NCBI RefSeq assembly: GCF_001543325.1
Contig: NZ_CP013355.1
Coordinates: forward strand, 2,262,001-2,326,000
Length of the DNA stretch: 64,000 bases
Source: Lutibacter profundi
GTDB taxonomy: Bacteria; Bacteroidota; Bacteroidia; Flavobacteriales; Flavobacteriaceae
Reading direction: 5' to 3'
The notes under the pieces were generated by a model. That model saw only the letters and a list, made by a program, of their open reading frames with translations, did not search any database and was not told the DNA's origin. Position 1 is the stretch's first letter. Each line of letters starts with the position of its first letter. Shown here piece by piece: positions 41,636-50,812 of this stretch. The position numbers and the translations under genes are program-made.

Positions 41636-43174
41636 ATGAAATCAAAAGCAGTATTCAAGACCTATAATCAAGACCAATTAAGCTTACTACCTCCAAGTTA
41701 CGATGAATTAGTACCAAAGAATCATCCAGTCCGCATAGTAAATCATATCATAGATAATGTAGACATTAGTACTTTAGAATCAACTTATAAAGGAGGAGGT
41801 ACTTCGAGTTATCATCCACGCATGTTATTAAAAGTAATTGTTTATGCCTATTTACGCAATTTATATTCTTCCCGAAAAATAGAGCAAGCTTTATATGAGA
41901 ACATTCATTTTATGTGGCTTAGTGGACAAAGCAAACCAGACCACAATACCATTAATGATTTTCGAGGAAAGCGACTACAAGGACATTTAAAAAAAATATT
42001 CCATCAAGTAGTGCTACTTTTGTCAGAACAAGGTGTTTTATCCTTAAAAGATATTTTTGTAGATGGTACTAAAATTGAAGCCAATGCCAATCGCTATACT
42101 TTTGTATGGGGAAAATCTATAAAGACCAGTAAAGAGCGTATTAAAAAACAACTCAAAGAACTTTGGTATTATGTAGAAAAGGTTTATAAAGAAGAACAAC
42201 ATATTCCAAATACACCAGATTTTCAAGCCCTTGATGCAGACAAAATAGAAGCCACTATTAATCAAATAAATGAAGCTTTACAAGGAAAGGAAATAGACAA
42301 GAAAGTAAAACAAAAACTCTCTTACGCTAAGAGAAATTGGCCAAAAAACATGGCTAAATATCAACAACAAGAAGCAATTTTAAAACAGCGAAACAGTTAT
42401 AGCAAAACTGACACAGACGCTACTTTTATGCGTATGAAGGATGATTATATGCAAAACGGGCAACTCAAGCCAGCCTACAATGTTCAAGCATCCACAAATA
42501 ATCAATACCTAACCAATTATACTTTAGCACAAACCACAGCAGATACCACTACTTTAAAAGACCACATCAATAATCGTATAGAAAACTACAAACAAAAACC
42601 CGAAACACTTACAGCTGATGCAGGCTATGGTAGTGAAGAAAACTACACCGATTTAGAAGATAAAGAGATTACTGCTTATGTAAAATACAATTACTTCCAT
42701 AAAGAACAACAGGACAAGAAAAAAGGTAAATCAAATCCATTCCATCCAGATGAATTATACTACAATCAACAAACCGACACCTATTACTGTCCAATGGGAC
42801 AAGCTATGACTTATATTGGAAGTTATCAAAAGAAAACTAAAAATGGTTTTAGCCAAGAACTGCACAGATACCAAGCACAAAACTGTGATGGTTGCCCACT
42901 AAGGAGTCTCTGTCATAAATCAAAACACAATCGTATTATAGAACGAAATTACAACCTAATACGGTTAAAATCTAAAGCAAGAAAATTACTGTTGAGCCAA
43001 CAGGGAATAGCTAAACGAAAACAACGTTGTTGGGATGTGGAAGCTGTTTTTGGAAATATAAAGCAAAACATGAACTTTAAACGATTTATGCTAAGAGGAA
43101 TTGGTAAAGTAAACGTAGAAATAGGGCTAGTTGCAATGGCACATAACCTTAAAAAGTACAGTTTAACGCTCTAA
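41636..43174 (+). CDS. IS1182-family transposase
   Basis: 512 residues, complete. N-terminal DUF772-like domain (P-P-S-Y-D-E-L-V-P-K-N-H-P-V-R, then Y-H-P-R-M-L-L-K-V, S-R-K-I-E-Q and D-H-N-T-I-N-D-F-R), then DDE catalytic motifs I-F-V-D-G-T-K-I-E-A-N-A-N, T-A-D-A-G-Y-G-S-E-E-N and a late E-A-V-F-G-N-I-K-Q-N. A zinc-like C-P-x-G...C-x-x-C-P-L-R-x-x-C segment lies before the last motif. No stop or frameshift, so the element may be active. Confidence 0.93.
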   Translation: MKSKAVFKTYNQDQLSLLPPSYDELVPKNHPVRIVNHIIDNVDISTLESTYKGGGTSSYHPRMLLKVIVYAYLRNLYSSRKIEQALYENIHFMWLSGQSKPDHNTINDFRGKRLQGHLKKIFHQVVLLLSEQGVLSLKDIFVDGTKIEANANRYTFVWGKSIKTSKERIKKQLKELWYYVEKVYKEEQHIPNTPDFQALDADKIEATINQINEALQGKEIDKKVKQKLSYAKRNWPKNMAKYQQQEAILKQRNSYSKTDTDATFMRMKDDYMQNGQLKPAYNVQASTNNQYLTNYTLAQTTADTTTLKDHINNRIENYKQKPETLTADAGYGSEENYTDLEDKEITAYVKYNYFHKEQQDKKKGKSNPFHPDELYYNQQTDTYYCPMGQAMTYIGSYQKKTKNGFSQELHRYQAQNCDGCPLRSLCHKSKHNRIIERNYNLIRLKSKARKLLLSQQGIAKRKQRCWDVEAVFGNIKQNMNFKRFMLRGIGKVNVEIGLVAMAHNLKKYSLTL

Positions 43175-43186
43175 AGAGTGTTTTTT
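43165..43186 (+). terminator. Terminator overlapping the transposase stop codon
   Basis: AACGCTCT-AA-AGAGTGTT stem followed by TTTT; the stop codon lies in the loop. Confidence 0.7.
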
Positions 43187-43287
43187 CTCTTTTTTGTTTA
43201 TTGGTTTTTAGATTAAAAATCAATGTGAAAAAATAACAGAGATTACAAAAAAGAAAATCGTCTAAAAATTACTTTTTAGACGACCTC

Positions 43288-43707
43288 ACCTCTTTTTTAT
43301 TATCTTAATTTAGGGAGTGGGTAAATAAAAATAATGTTGATTATAGAAACGTAAAAAATATAATAGATATATTGGGAAAATAAATTTTCTTATAACCATT
43401 AGTTTATTTTTAAAAATAAACCAATTATATTACATAATATACCGTTGGTTTAATAACCTTGAAAAGGTATAGGTTCTGAAATAATAAATTTATATTTGTG
43501 TTCAATAGCAACTATGTTAATAAAGAATTGAGCATTATTTTTTTTGATTGAAGTAGGTATAAATACGGTTTGGCGGCAAAATTCAAACAGTTGTTTACTA
43601 ACTGTATAAATTTATAAATATTTTTATGATATTTAAAAAACAATACGCTTGTAAAAAAGAACTATATTTGTATTCTTGTAGTTTTATAACAATAACCTCA
43701 ACCCCAA
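43288..43707. other. Intergenic region without recognised gene
   Basis: 420 bp between the IS end and the PID-CTERM gene. Contains a perfect 20-bp palindrome (43402-43421, GTTTATTTTTAAAAATAAAC) and short AT-rich dyads, and a TATATTTG box near its right end. I see no coding frame with protein character. Confidence 0.6.
43663..43670 (+). promoter_or_regulatory. Putative -7 box TATATTTG of the PID-CTERM gene
   Basis: TAnnTTTG match 38 bp upstream of the ATG at 43708. Confidence 0.45.
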
Positions 43708-43899
43708 ATGAGAAGTAGATTTAATAAATATTTATTAAGTTTTTGCTTTATGCTAATAAGTTCAACAATGTTTGGACACAAGCCACCTCCTTTACCAACA
43801 GGAGCTCCAAACCCGGGTTTACCAATTGATGGTGGTATATCTTTCATGCTTATTTCAGGTGTTGCTTATGGAATTTATGAATTAAAAAGAAAAAAATAA
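43708..43899 (+). CDS. PID-CTERM mini-protein
   Basis: 63 residues: signal peptide (about 1-23), a Pro-rich stretch (P-P-P-L-P-T-G-A-P-N-P-G-L), the P-I-D-G-G-I motif at about 40-45, a hydrophobic segment and the basic tail K-R-K-K. This is the whole PID-CTERM sorting domain with almost nothing else. Such tags are expected to be recognised by a membrane sorting enzyme; none is in the window. The role of a tag-only protein is unknown. Confidence 0.85.
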   Translation: MRSRFNKYLLSFCFMLISSTMFGHKPPPLPTGAPNPGLPIDGGISFMLISGVAYGIYELKRKK

Positions 43900-44484
43900 T
43901 TATTTTTCTAATAATCGAGCTACATATTTACCTATTACATCAAATTCTAAATTAACTACAGTGCCATTTTTAAAGGTGTGAAAATTAGTAAATTCATAAG
44001 TGTAGGGTATAATTGCAACAGAGAAGCTATTTTTTTTAGAATTAACCACAGTCAAACTGGTTCCATTAATAGTAATTGACCCCTTTTCAATGGTAATATT
44101 ATTAAGAGAACTATCATACTCAAAACTAAAAACCCAACTGCCATTTTCTTCAATAACATTTGTGCAAATCGCAGTTTGATCAACATGTCCCTGTACAATA
44201 TGCCCATCTAATCTAGCACCAAGCACCATTGCTCTCTCTAAATTTATGAAATCTCCAATTTTCAAATTTTTAAAATTCGATTTATCAATCGTTTCTTTAA
44301 TTGCGGTTACGGTATAATTATTACCATTTATATCTACAATAGTTAAGCAAACTCCATTGTGGGCAACACTTTGGTCAATTTTTAATTCAGAAGCAAAACT
44401 ACTTTCAATAGTGACATGTACATTTTCACCTTCTTTAATAATATTTTTTACAATACCTAATGTTTCTATTATACCTGTAAACAT
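43900..44484 (-). CDS. ribE: Riboflavin synthase alpha chain
   Basis: 194 residues with the start M-F-T-G-I-I-E and two tandem lumazine-binding repeats (1-95, 96-185) sharing N-G-V-C-L-T-I/N-G-T-S-L-T-V and D-G-H-I-V-Q-G-H-V-D. Dismutates two 6,7-dimethyl-8-ribityllumazine molecules to riboflavin. Ends one base after the convergent PID-CTERM gene; divergent from pdxA with 59 bp between. Confidence 0.95.
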   Translation of the reverse strand: MFTGIIETLGIVKNIIKEGENVHVTIESSFASELKIDQSVAHNGVCLTIVDINGNNYTVTAIKETIDKSNFKNLKIGDFINLERAMVLGARLDGHIVQGHVDQTAICTNVIEENGSWVFSFEYDSSLNNITIEKGSITINGTSLTVVNSKKNSFSVAIIPYTYEFTNFHTFKNGTVVNLEFDVIGKYVARLLEK

Positions 44485-44505
44485 AATTTTATTAATTTAA
44501 TTGAT

Positions 44506-44513
44506 TACTTTTG
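44506..44513 (+). promoter_or_regulatory. Putative -7 box TACTTTTG of pdxA
   Basis: TAnnTTTG match 30 bp upstream of the pdxA start. Confidence 0.45.
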
Positions 44514-44543
44514 TACAGCCAAAATTAAGCATAATATACCTGA

Positions 44544-45599
44544 TTGATGAATAAATCTAAAAAAATAATAATAGGAATTTCCATAGGAGATTTTAACGGT
44601 GTTGGAATAGAAATTATTCTAAAAACATTTTTAGATAAACGAATGTTAGATTTTTGTACACCTATTGTATTTGGATCAACCAAATTAATTTCAGCCTATA
44701 AAAAAGGCATGGATTTAAACATTCCATTCAATGGCATAAAACAAATAAATAGAGCAATACATGGGAAGTTAAATATCTTAAATATTTGGGATGAAGAAAT
44801 TAAAATAAATTTAGGAATACCTACGGAAGCCTCTGGAAATTACGCATTCAAATCTTTAGAAGCAGCAACTAATTCGTTGGTGAATAATGAAATAGATATT
44901 TTAGTAACCGCACCTATAAATAAAGATAATATCCAATCTGAAAATTTTAAATTCCCAGGGCATACAGAGTACCTAGAATCAAAATTAAACGGAGAAAGTT
45001 TGATGATTTTAATGGAAAACAATTTAAGAATAGGCTTAATAACAGGGCACATTCCAATTTCAAAAGTAGCAGAAACAATTACACCTGATTTGATTCAGAA
45101 AAAGGTAGCTATTTTATATCAAACATTGGTTCAAGATTTTGCTATTTCAAAACCAAAAATCGCAATTTTAGGCTTAAATCCACATTGTGGAGATAATGGC
45201 GTAATTGGAAGTGAAGATGATGAAATAATAAAACCAACAATTACAGAAATTCAAAATGAAAACAAGTTAGTTTACGGCCCTTATGCTGCTGATAGTTTTT
45301 TTGGTTCAGAGAATTATAAAAATTTTGATGCAATTTTGGCGATGTATCACGATCAGGGGTTGGCTCCATTTAAAACATTATCATTTGGAAAAGGTGTTAA
45401 TTTTACAGCAGGTTTAGATAAAATAAGGATATCACCAGACCATGGAACGGCATACGACTTAGCAGGAAGAGGAATAGCCAATTTTAATTCATTTAAAGAA
45501 GCTATTTTTAGTGGAATTGAGATATTTAGAACTAGAAATGAATATAAAAGTTTGACTAAAAACAGTTTAAAAGTAAGAAAACAAAAAGAAAAACAATAA
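44544..45599 (+). CDS. pdxA: 4-hydroxythreonine-4-phosphate dehydrogenase
   Basis: 351 residues. NAD-dependent oxidation step of the DXP-dependent vitamin B6 pathway. Conserved I-G-D-F-N-G-V-G-I-E near the start, T-A-P-I-N-K, F-P-G-H-T-E-Y-L, G-L-I-T-G-H-I-P, L-N-P-H-C-G-D-N-G, M-Y-H-D-Q-G-L-A-P-F-K and S-P-D-H-G-T-A-Y-D carrying the metal-binding histidines. Length slightly above average owing to a Lys-rich tail. Confidence 0.96.
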   Translation: MMNKSKKIIIGISIGDFNGVGIEIILKTFLDKRMLDFCTPIVFGSTKLISAYKKGMDLNIPFNGIKQINRAIHGKLNILNIWDEEIKINLGIPTEASGNYAFKSLEAATNSLVNNEIDILVTAPINKDNIQSENFKFPGHTEYLESKLNGESLMILMENNLRIGLITGHIPISKVAETITPDLIQKKVAILYQTLVQDFAISKPKIAILGLNPHCGDNGVIGSEDDEIIKPTITEIQNENKLVYGPYAADSFFGSENYKNFDAILAMYHDQGLAPFKTLSFGKGVNFTAGLDKIRISPDHGTAYDLAGRGIANFNSFKEAIFSGIEIFRTRNEYKSLTKNSLKVRKQKEKQ

Positions 45600-45625
45600 A
45601 TTTTTAAAATTTATTTATAATTTCA

Positions 45626-45633
45626 TATCTTTG
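45626..45633 (+). promoter_or_regulatory. Putative -7 box TATCTTTG of DUF177-rpmF
   Basis: TAnnTTTG match 23 bp upstream of the DUF177 start. Confidence 0.5.
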
Positions 45634-45655
45634 CACGCTCAAATTGAAGTTCTAG

Positions 45656-46213
45656 ATGAAAGATTTAAAAGAGTTTGATATTTCTTTTATAGGTTTAAAG
45701 GAAGGAATACATCAGTTTGACTATATAATAGAAAAGAAGTTCTTTGATTTTTTTAATTATGAAGAGTTTTATAACTCAAATATAAAAGTAGCATTATCCT
45801 TTTTAAAAAAAACCACAATCTATGAGTTGCATTTTGATTTTAAAGGTTGGGTTGAAGTAACCTGCGATGTTACAAATGAGTTGTTTAAATACCCTATAGA
45901 AACATCTATAGATTTAATTGTGAATTTTGGTGATGAGTTTAATGATGAAAATGAGGAATTGTTAATATTGCCTTATGCTGAACACAAAATGAATGTGGCA
46001 CAATATATTTATGAAGCAATTATATTGGGATTACCTTTGAGGAAAATTCATCCTGGTGTAAATGATGGAACTTTACATTCAGTAGTGTTAGATAAATTAA
46101 AAGAATTAGAGATAAAAGAAGAAAAAGAGACTGAAAATAAAAAAATAGATCCTAGATGGGATAAATTAAAAGATATATTAATAGACAAAAATACAAGTAA
46201 TGGCACATCCTAA
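45656..46213 (+). CDS. DUF177 (YceD-like) protein
   Basis: 185 residues. Family member of DUF177, whose genes almost always precede rpmF; central C-D-V-T-N-E-L-F and the later [13 protein letters not shown] segment are typical. It is linked to 23S rRNA metabolism in other organisms. The classical C-x-x-C pair is reduced to a single C here. Its last 14 bases overlap rpmF. Confidence 0.9.
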   Translation: MKDLKEFDISFIGLKEGIHQFDYIIEKKFFDFFNYEEFYNSNIKVALSFLKKTTIYELHFDFKGWVEVTCDVTNELFKYPIETSIDLIVNFGDEFNDENEELLILPYAEHKMNVAQYIYEAIILGLPLRKIHPGVNDGTLHSVVLDKLKELEIKEEKETENKKIDPRWDKLKDILIDKNTSNGTS

Positions 46214-46394
46214 AAGAAAAATATCAAAAACAAGAAGAGATAAAAGAAGAACTCACTATAAAGCAGTTACACCTCAAATAGCTATTGACCCAACTACGGG
46301 TGAAGCACACCTATACCATAGAGCTCATTGGCACGAAGGCAAATTGTATTACAGAGGACAAATTGTAATAGATTCAGAAGAAATTCAAGCTTAA
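46200..46394 (+). CDS. rpmF: Large-subunit ribosomal protein bL32
   Basis: 64 residues, start [17 protein letters not shown]. The zinc Cys pairs of many bL32 proteins are absent, as in other Cys-free forms (Y-H-R-A-H-W region). Overlaps DUF177 and is followed by a terminator before fabH. Confidence 0.95.
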   Translation: MAHPKRKISKTRRDKRRTHYKAVTPQIAIDPTTGEAHLYHRAHWHEGKLYYRGQIVIDSEEIQA

Positions 46395-46416
46395 TTTAAT
46401 TAAGTGTAAAATATGT

Positions 46417-46445
46417 TAAAAACTCTCATTTTGAGGGTTTTTTTA
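46417..46445 (+). terminator. Terminator after rpmF
   Basis: AAACTCTCA-TTT-TGAGGGTTT hairpin followed by T run. Confidence 0.75.
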
Positions 46446-46547
46446 TTTTTTAGCTTAAAATTGATTAGAAAATGATGAAATTAAGTAAAAAATCAAAATA
46501 AATTTCATTACTTTGAGCGTCTTTTTTCACTAAAAGAGAAACAAATT

Positions 46548-47540
46548 ATGACAAAAATTACCGCTGCAATTACCGCCGTTGGGAAATATGTTCCTGAGGA
46601 TATTTTAACAAATAAAATGTTAGAAAAATTAGTTGATACTAATGATGATTGGATTACTACCAGAACGGGAATAAAAGAACGAAGAATATTAAAAGGAGAA
46701 GGGAAAGGAACTTCATATATGGCTATTAGAGCTGCAAAAGACTTAATTAAAAAGAAAAATTTAGATCCAAAAGAAATAGATTTGGTAATTGTTTCAACGG
46801 CAACACCTGATATGCAAGCTGCTGCAACAGCAGTTTATACAGCAACTCAAATTGGTGCTACAAATGCATTTGGATTCGATTTAGAAGCGGCTTGTTCAAG
46901 TTTCTTATATGGAATGTCAGTAGCTTCAAGTTATATAGAATCTGGGAGATATAAAAAAATACTACTTATTGGCGCTGATAAATGCTCTTCAATGATTGAT
47001 TATACTGATAGAGCAACGTGTATTATCTTTGGAGATGGTGCAGGCGCTGTATTATTTGAACCTAATGAAGAAGGTTTGGGTTTACAAGATGAATATTTAC
47101 GTGGTGATGGAGATGGAAGGAATTTTCTAAGAGTAAAAACAGGCGGATCTATGTATCCAACTACGAAAGAAGCTATAGATAATAAAGAAAATTTTGTTCG
47201 TCAAGATGGTAAAACTGTTTTTAAAAATGCAGTATTTAATATGGCAGATGTTACCGCTAAAATATTAGAGCGAAATAAGTTAACAAATAATGATGTTACT
47301 TGGCTTGCGGCACACCAAGCCAACAAAAGAATTATTGAGGCAACAGCAAATAGAATTAATTTAGATGCTTCGAAAGTGATGATGAATATCCAAAAATATG
47401 GAAATACAACATCAGCAACGTTACCATTACTTTTGGCCGATTATGAACAACAACTTAAAAAAGGAGATACTATAATTTTTGCTGCTTTTGGAGGTGGTTT
47501 CACTTGGGGAGCTATCTATTTTAAATGGGCATATAATTAG
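46548..47540 (+). CDS. fabH: Beta-ketoacyl-ACP synthase III
   Basis: 330 residues; condenses acyl-CoA with malonyl-ACP to start fatty acid synthesis. Catalytic triad: C116 in E-A-A-C-S-S-F, His in A-A-H-Q-A-N and Asn in Y-G-N-T-T-S-A. N-terminal N-D-D-W-I-T-T-R-T-G-I-K-E-R is characteristic. Adjacent to accB and accC, which supply malonyl-CoA. Confidence 0.96.
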   Translation: MTKITAAITAVGKYVPEDILTNKMLEKLVDTNDDWITTRTGIKERRILKGEGKGTSYMAIRAAKDLIKKKNLDPKEIDLVIVSTATPDMQAAATAVYTATQIGATNAFGFDLEAACSSFLYGMSVASSYIESGRYKKILLIGADKCSSMIDYTDRATCIIFGDGAGAVLFEPNEEGLGLQDEYLRGDGDGRNFLRVKTGGSMYPTTKEAIDNKENFVRQDGKTVFKNAVFNMADVTAKILERNKLTNNDVTWLAAHQANKRIIEATANRINLDASKVMMNIQKYGNTTSATLPLLLADYEQQLKKGDTIIFAAFGGGFTWGAIYFKWAYN

Positions 47541-47571
47541 AAATAAAAATAACAACTAAAACAAACAGAAT

Positions 47572-48048
47572 ATGGATTTAAAAGAAATTCAAAATCTAAT
47601 TAAATTTGTAGCCAAATCTGGCGCAAGTGAAGTAAAATTAGAAATGGAAGATATTAAAATAACCATTAAAACTGGGACAGAAAAATCAGAAACTACTACA
47701 ATAGTTCAGCAAGCTCCGTTAGCACCACAGGTTCCTGTTGCTGTTCCAACAACTCCAGTAGATACAACAGGGGTTAAAGCTACTGATAAGGTTGATGAAT
47801 CTTCAAAATATATTGAAATCACTTCACCTATAATAGGAACTTTTTATAGAAGACCTTCACCTGATAAACCTGTATTTGTTGAAGTAGGAGATACAGTTAA
47901 CCCAGAGTCAATTGTTTGTATTATTGAAGCCATGAAACTATTTAATGAAATTGAATCTGAAGTGTCAGGAAAAATAGTTAAAGTCTTGGTTGAAGACGGT
48001 ACACCAGTTGAATTTGGACAGCCATTGTATTTAGTAGATCCATCATAA
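47572..48048 (+). CDS. accB: Biotin carboxyl carrier protein of acetyl-CoA carboxylase
   Basis: 158 residues. N-terminal domain, Pro/Val/Ala-rich linker (about 46-66), and biotinyl domain with the biotinylated K122 in E-A-M-K-L-F-N-E. Carries carboxybiotin between AccC and the transferase. 31 bp after fabH; a hairpin separates it from accC. Confidence 0.96.
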   Translation: MDLKEIQNLIKFVAKSGASEVKLEMEDIKITIKTGTEKSETTTIVQQAPLAPQVPVAVPTTPVDTTGVKATDKVDESSKYIEITSPIIGTFYRRPSPDKPVFVEVGDTVNPESIVCIIEAMKLFNEIESEVSGKIVKVLVEDGTPVEFGQPLYLVDPS

Positions 48049-48081
48049 ATTTAATTTCAAAAAATTTAATATTTAAATTTC

Positions 48082-48107
48082 AAATACCTATTTGAAATAG
48101 GTATTTT
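48082..48107 (+). terminator. Hairpin between accB and accC
   Basis: AAATACCTATT-TGA-AATAGGTATTT stem followed by TGTTTAT. Weak T run, so it may attenuate rather than terminate, setting the accB:accC ratio. Confidence 0.5.
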
Positions 48108-48131
48108 GTTTATAAAATAAGTTGAAGTCTT

Positions 48132-49481
48132 ATGTTTAAAAAAATATTAATTGCCAATAGAGGTGAAATAGCTTTACGAGTTATTAGAACTTGTAGGGAA
48201 ATTGGAATAAAAACAGTAGCTGTATATTCAACTGCTGATGCAGAAAGTTTACATGTTCGTTTTGCTGATGAAGCAGTATGTATAGGTCCAGCATTAAGTA
48301 GTGAATCTTATTTAAAAATGTCAGCAATTTTAGCTGCTGCTGAAATTACAAATGCAGATGCAATACATCCAGGATATGGTTTTTTATCTGAAAATGCTAA
48401 ATTCTCAAAATTATGTGAAGAACATAATATTAAATTTATAGGTGCTTCTGCAGATATGATAAGTAAAATGGGAGATAAGGCATCAGCACGTGCTACTATG
48501 AAAGCTGCAGGTGTGCCTACAATTCCAGGATCTGAAGGACTGCTAGAAACATTTGAAGAGGCTAAGAAATTAGCTAATGAAATGGGGTATCCTGTAATGC
48601 TAAAAGCTACTGCAGGAGGCGGAGGGAAAGGAATGAGAGCTGTTTGGAAAAAAGAAGATTTAAAAGAGAATTGGGATGCGGCCAGGCAAGAGGCTTTTGC
48701 TTGTTTTGGAAATGATGGAATGTATTTAGAAAAACTAATTGAAGAACCACATCATATTGAAATTCAAATAATTGGTGATTCACTAGGGAATGCTTGTCAT
48801 TTATCTGAGAGAGATTGTTCTATTCAGCGTCGCCATCAGAAATTAACAGAAGAATCACCATCTCCATTTATGACTCCTTCGTTAAGAAAAAAAATGGGTG
48901 ATGCTGCGGTAAAAGCGGCTGAATATATTAAATATGAAGGTGCAGGAACTATTGAATTTTTAGTTGATAAGCATAGGAATTTCTACTTTATGGAGATGAA
49001 TACAAGAATTCAGGTAGAGCATCCAATTACTGAGCAGGTGATAGATTATGATTTGATTTATGAGCAAATAAAAGTAGCGGCAGGAATTCCTATTTCAGGA
49101 AAAAATTATTTACCTAAACTATATTCTATTGAATGTAGAATTAATGCTGAAGATCCATACAAAGATTTTAGGCCATCACCAGGAAAGATAACAACATTAC
49201 ATATACCAGGAGGTCATGGAATTAGGGTTGATACACATGTGTATGCAGGTTATATTATTCCTTCGAATTATGATTCTATGATTGCCAAATTAATTACAAC
49301 TGCTCAAACTCGTGAAGTTGCAATAAGTAAAATGAGAAGAGCTTTAGATGAATTTGTAATTGAAGGTGTAAAAACAACAATTCCATTTCACAGACAGTTA
49401 ATGGATGACCCAGATTATATAGCGGGGAATTATACGACTAAATTTATGGAAGATTTTGAACTGAAACCAGAAGAAAATTAA
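48132..49481 (+). CDS. accC: Biotin carboxylase of acetyl-CoA carboxylase
   Basis: 449 residues. ATP-grasp enzyme that carboxylates biotin on AccB. Start [14 protein letters not shown], Gly-rich ATP loop [12 protein letters not shown], catalytic [14 protein letters not shown] and [11 protein letters not shown]. Normal length. A strong terminator follows. Confidence 0.97.
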   Translation: MFKKILIANRGEIALRVIRTCREIGIKTVAVYSTADAESLHVRFADEAVCIGPALSSESYLKMSAILAAAEITNADAIHPGYGFLSENAKFSKLCEEHNIKFIGASADMISKMGDKASARATMKAAGVPTIPGSEGLLETFEEAKKLANEMGYPVMLKATAGGGGKGMRAVWKKEDLKENWDAARQEAFACFGNDGMYLEKLIEEPHHIEIQIIGDSLGNACHLSERDCSIQRRHQKLTEESPSPFMTPSLRKKMGDAAVKAAEYIKYEGAGTIEFLVDKHRNFYFMEMNTRIQVEHPITEQVIDYDLIYEQIKVAAGIPISGKNYLPKLYSIECRINAEDPYKDFRPSPGKITTLHIPGGHGIRVDTHVYAGYIIPSNYDSMIAKLITTAQTREVAISKMRRALDEFVIEGVKTTIPFHRQLMDDPDYIAGNYTTKFMEDFELKPEEN

Positions 49482-49486
49482 AATAA

Positions 49487-49526
49487 AAATAAAGGATATG
49501 AAAACCCATATCCTTTATTTTTTTAA
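49487..49526 (+). terminator. Terminator after accC
   Basis: AAATAAAGGATATG-AAAACC-CATATCCTTTATTT stem with following T run. Confidence 0.85.
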
Positions 49527-49549
49527 ATTTACTTTCAATTATAAACCTT

Positions 49550-50014
49550 ATGAAAGAAAAAGAGTTACATATTGATGGTATTGATAAAATTATTTTAAAG
49601 AATTTGATGGAAGATGCTAGAACTCCAATTTTAGGGATTGCTCGTGAAATAGGAATTTCTGGAGCCGCAGTTCATCAAAGATTACGTAAATTAGAGACAT
49701 CAGGATTAATAGATGGTTCAAAGTTTATAATTAACCCAAAAGTTTTAGGATACAAAACACTAGCTTTTGTAGGTATTTTTTTAGACGCTGCAAGTAAATA
49801 TTCCTTAGCGATAAAAAGACTAAAAGAAATTCCGGAAGTAATAGAGAGTCATTATACAACAGGTAATTACGCTATATTTATTAAAATTCTATGCAAAGAT
49901 AATGAGCATTTAATGAAACTGCTTAATCAAGAAATACAATCTATTAAAGGAGTTGCTAGAACAGAAACGTTTATCTCTTTAGATCAACAAATAGATCGGC
50001 AAATAAAATTATAA
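49550..50014 (+). CDS. Lrp/AsnC-family transcription regulator
   Basis: 154 residues. Helix-turn-helix at about 15-50 (I-D-K-I-I-L-K-N-L-M-E-D-A-R-T-P-I...I-G-I-S-G-A-A-V-H-Q-R-L-R-K-L-E-x-S-G-L-I) and RAM ligand domain with E-S-H-Y-T-T-G-N-Y-A. Probably responds to an amino acid. Targets are not evident; it sits alone. Confidence 0.93.
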   Translation: MKEKELHIDGIDKIILKNLMEDARTPILGIAREIGISGAAVHQRLRKLETSGLIDGSKFIINPKVLGYKTLAFVGIFLDAASKYSLAIKRLKEIPEVIESHYTTGNYAIFIKILCKDNEHLMKLLNQEIQSIKGVARTETFISLDQQIDRQIKL

Positions 50015-50033
50015 AGATTCTTTAACTGAGAAT

Positions 50034-50732
50034 TTAATTTCTAGATCCAAGTATTTTAATACCCCAATACAATAACATAGCTAAAGATCCCAAAGCAGCT
50101 ACTAAATAGGTTCTTGCAGCCCATTTTAAAGCATCCTTAGCGCCATCTTGTTCAGCGTTTGTTAACATATTATTTGTTTTTAGCCAAGCCAAAGCTCTAT
50201 TACTTGCATCATATTCAACAGGTAGTGTGATAAAACTGAAAATAGTTGCAAGAGCCATCATTCCTAAACCTACAATAGCAAGCGAAAAACCAATACCACT
50301 ATTCCCAGATGCAGCTCCTAAAATTAAACCACCAATAACCAACCACTGTGAAAATTTTGATGAAATATTTACAGCAGGCACTAATTTTGATCTTAGCTGA
50401 AGCCACTGGTAGGCCTTGGCATGTTGAACGGCATGCCCAACTTCGTGAGATGCAACTGCGGCAGCAGAGGCATTACGTTCATTATATACAGATTCACTCA
50501 AGTTTACAGTTTTGTTTACAGGGTTGTAATGGTCTGTTAATCTTCCAGCAACAGAAATTACTTTCACATCAGAAATACCATTATCTCGGAGCATTTTTTC
50601 TGCAATTTCTCTACCGCTTAAACCATTTTGTAACCTAATTTTGGAATAATAATTAAATTTACTTTTTAGTTTTTGACTTACTAGCCAGCTAACAAGTGAA
50701 ATAACTCCAATTATAACGTAAAAACCAATCAT
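50034..50732 (-). CDS. YugP-type neutral zinc membrane metallopeptidase
   Basis: 232 residues. Helix at about 1-20, zinc site H96-E97-V-G-H100 in A-S-H-E-V-G-H-A-V-Q-H, and three more helices (about 118-140, 143-165, 205-227). E-Y-D-A-S-N-R-A-L near 180 supplies the third ligand region. Family members are integral membrane proteases with unknown substrates. Confidence 0.92.
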   Translation of the reverse strand: MIGFYVIIGVISLVSWLVSQKLKSKFNYYSKIRLQNGLSGREIAEKMLRDNGISDVKVISVAGRLTDHYNPVNKTVNLSESVYNERNASAAAVASHEVGHAVQHAKAYQWLQLRSKLVPAVNISSKFSQWLVIGGLILGAASGNSGIGFSLAIVGLGMMALATIFSFITLPVEYDASNRALAWLKTNNMLTNAEQDGAKDALKWAARTYLVAALGSLAMLLYWGIKILGSRN

Positions 50733-50812
50733 ATAATTTCTTTTTTAATTATTGTTTTATTATTTGATAAATTTACATCATAAATTATTCCAAAACAAAG
50801 AAGGCAGACAAA

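Larger units (their letters stand above)
41572..43287 (+). mobile_element. IS1182-family insertion sequence
   Basis: About 1.7 kb carrying one transposase gene. Ends: GAGGCTGTCTGAAAAG (41572-41587) and, inverted, GAGGTCGTCTAAAAAG (43272-43287), 13 of 16 matching; each end is also a small hairpin (CTGTCT/AGGCAG left; CGTCTAAAAA/TTTTTAGACG right). Target-site duplication was not recognised, so the outer limits may be a few bases off. Inserted just after copy 4. Confidence 0.75.

Noticed and set aside
41560-43300. Target-site duplication of the IS1182-type element
   Set aside because: Flanks outside the inverted ends (ATGTAA and ACCTCT) do not match; the exact termini are uncertain.
43402-43421. 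20-bp palindrome GTTTATTTTTAAAAATAAAC as an operator or attachment site
   Set aside because: It is made of A/T runs that readily form palindromes by chance in this composition; no other support.
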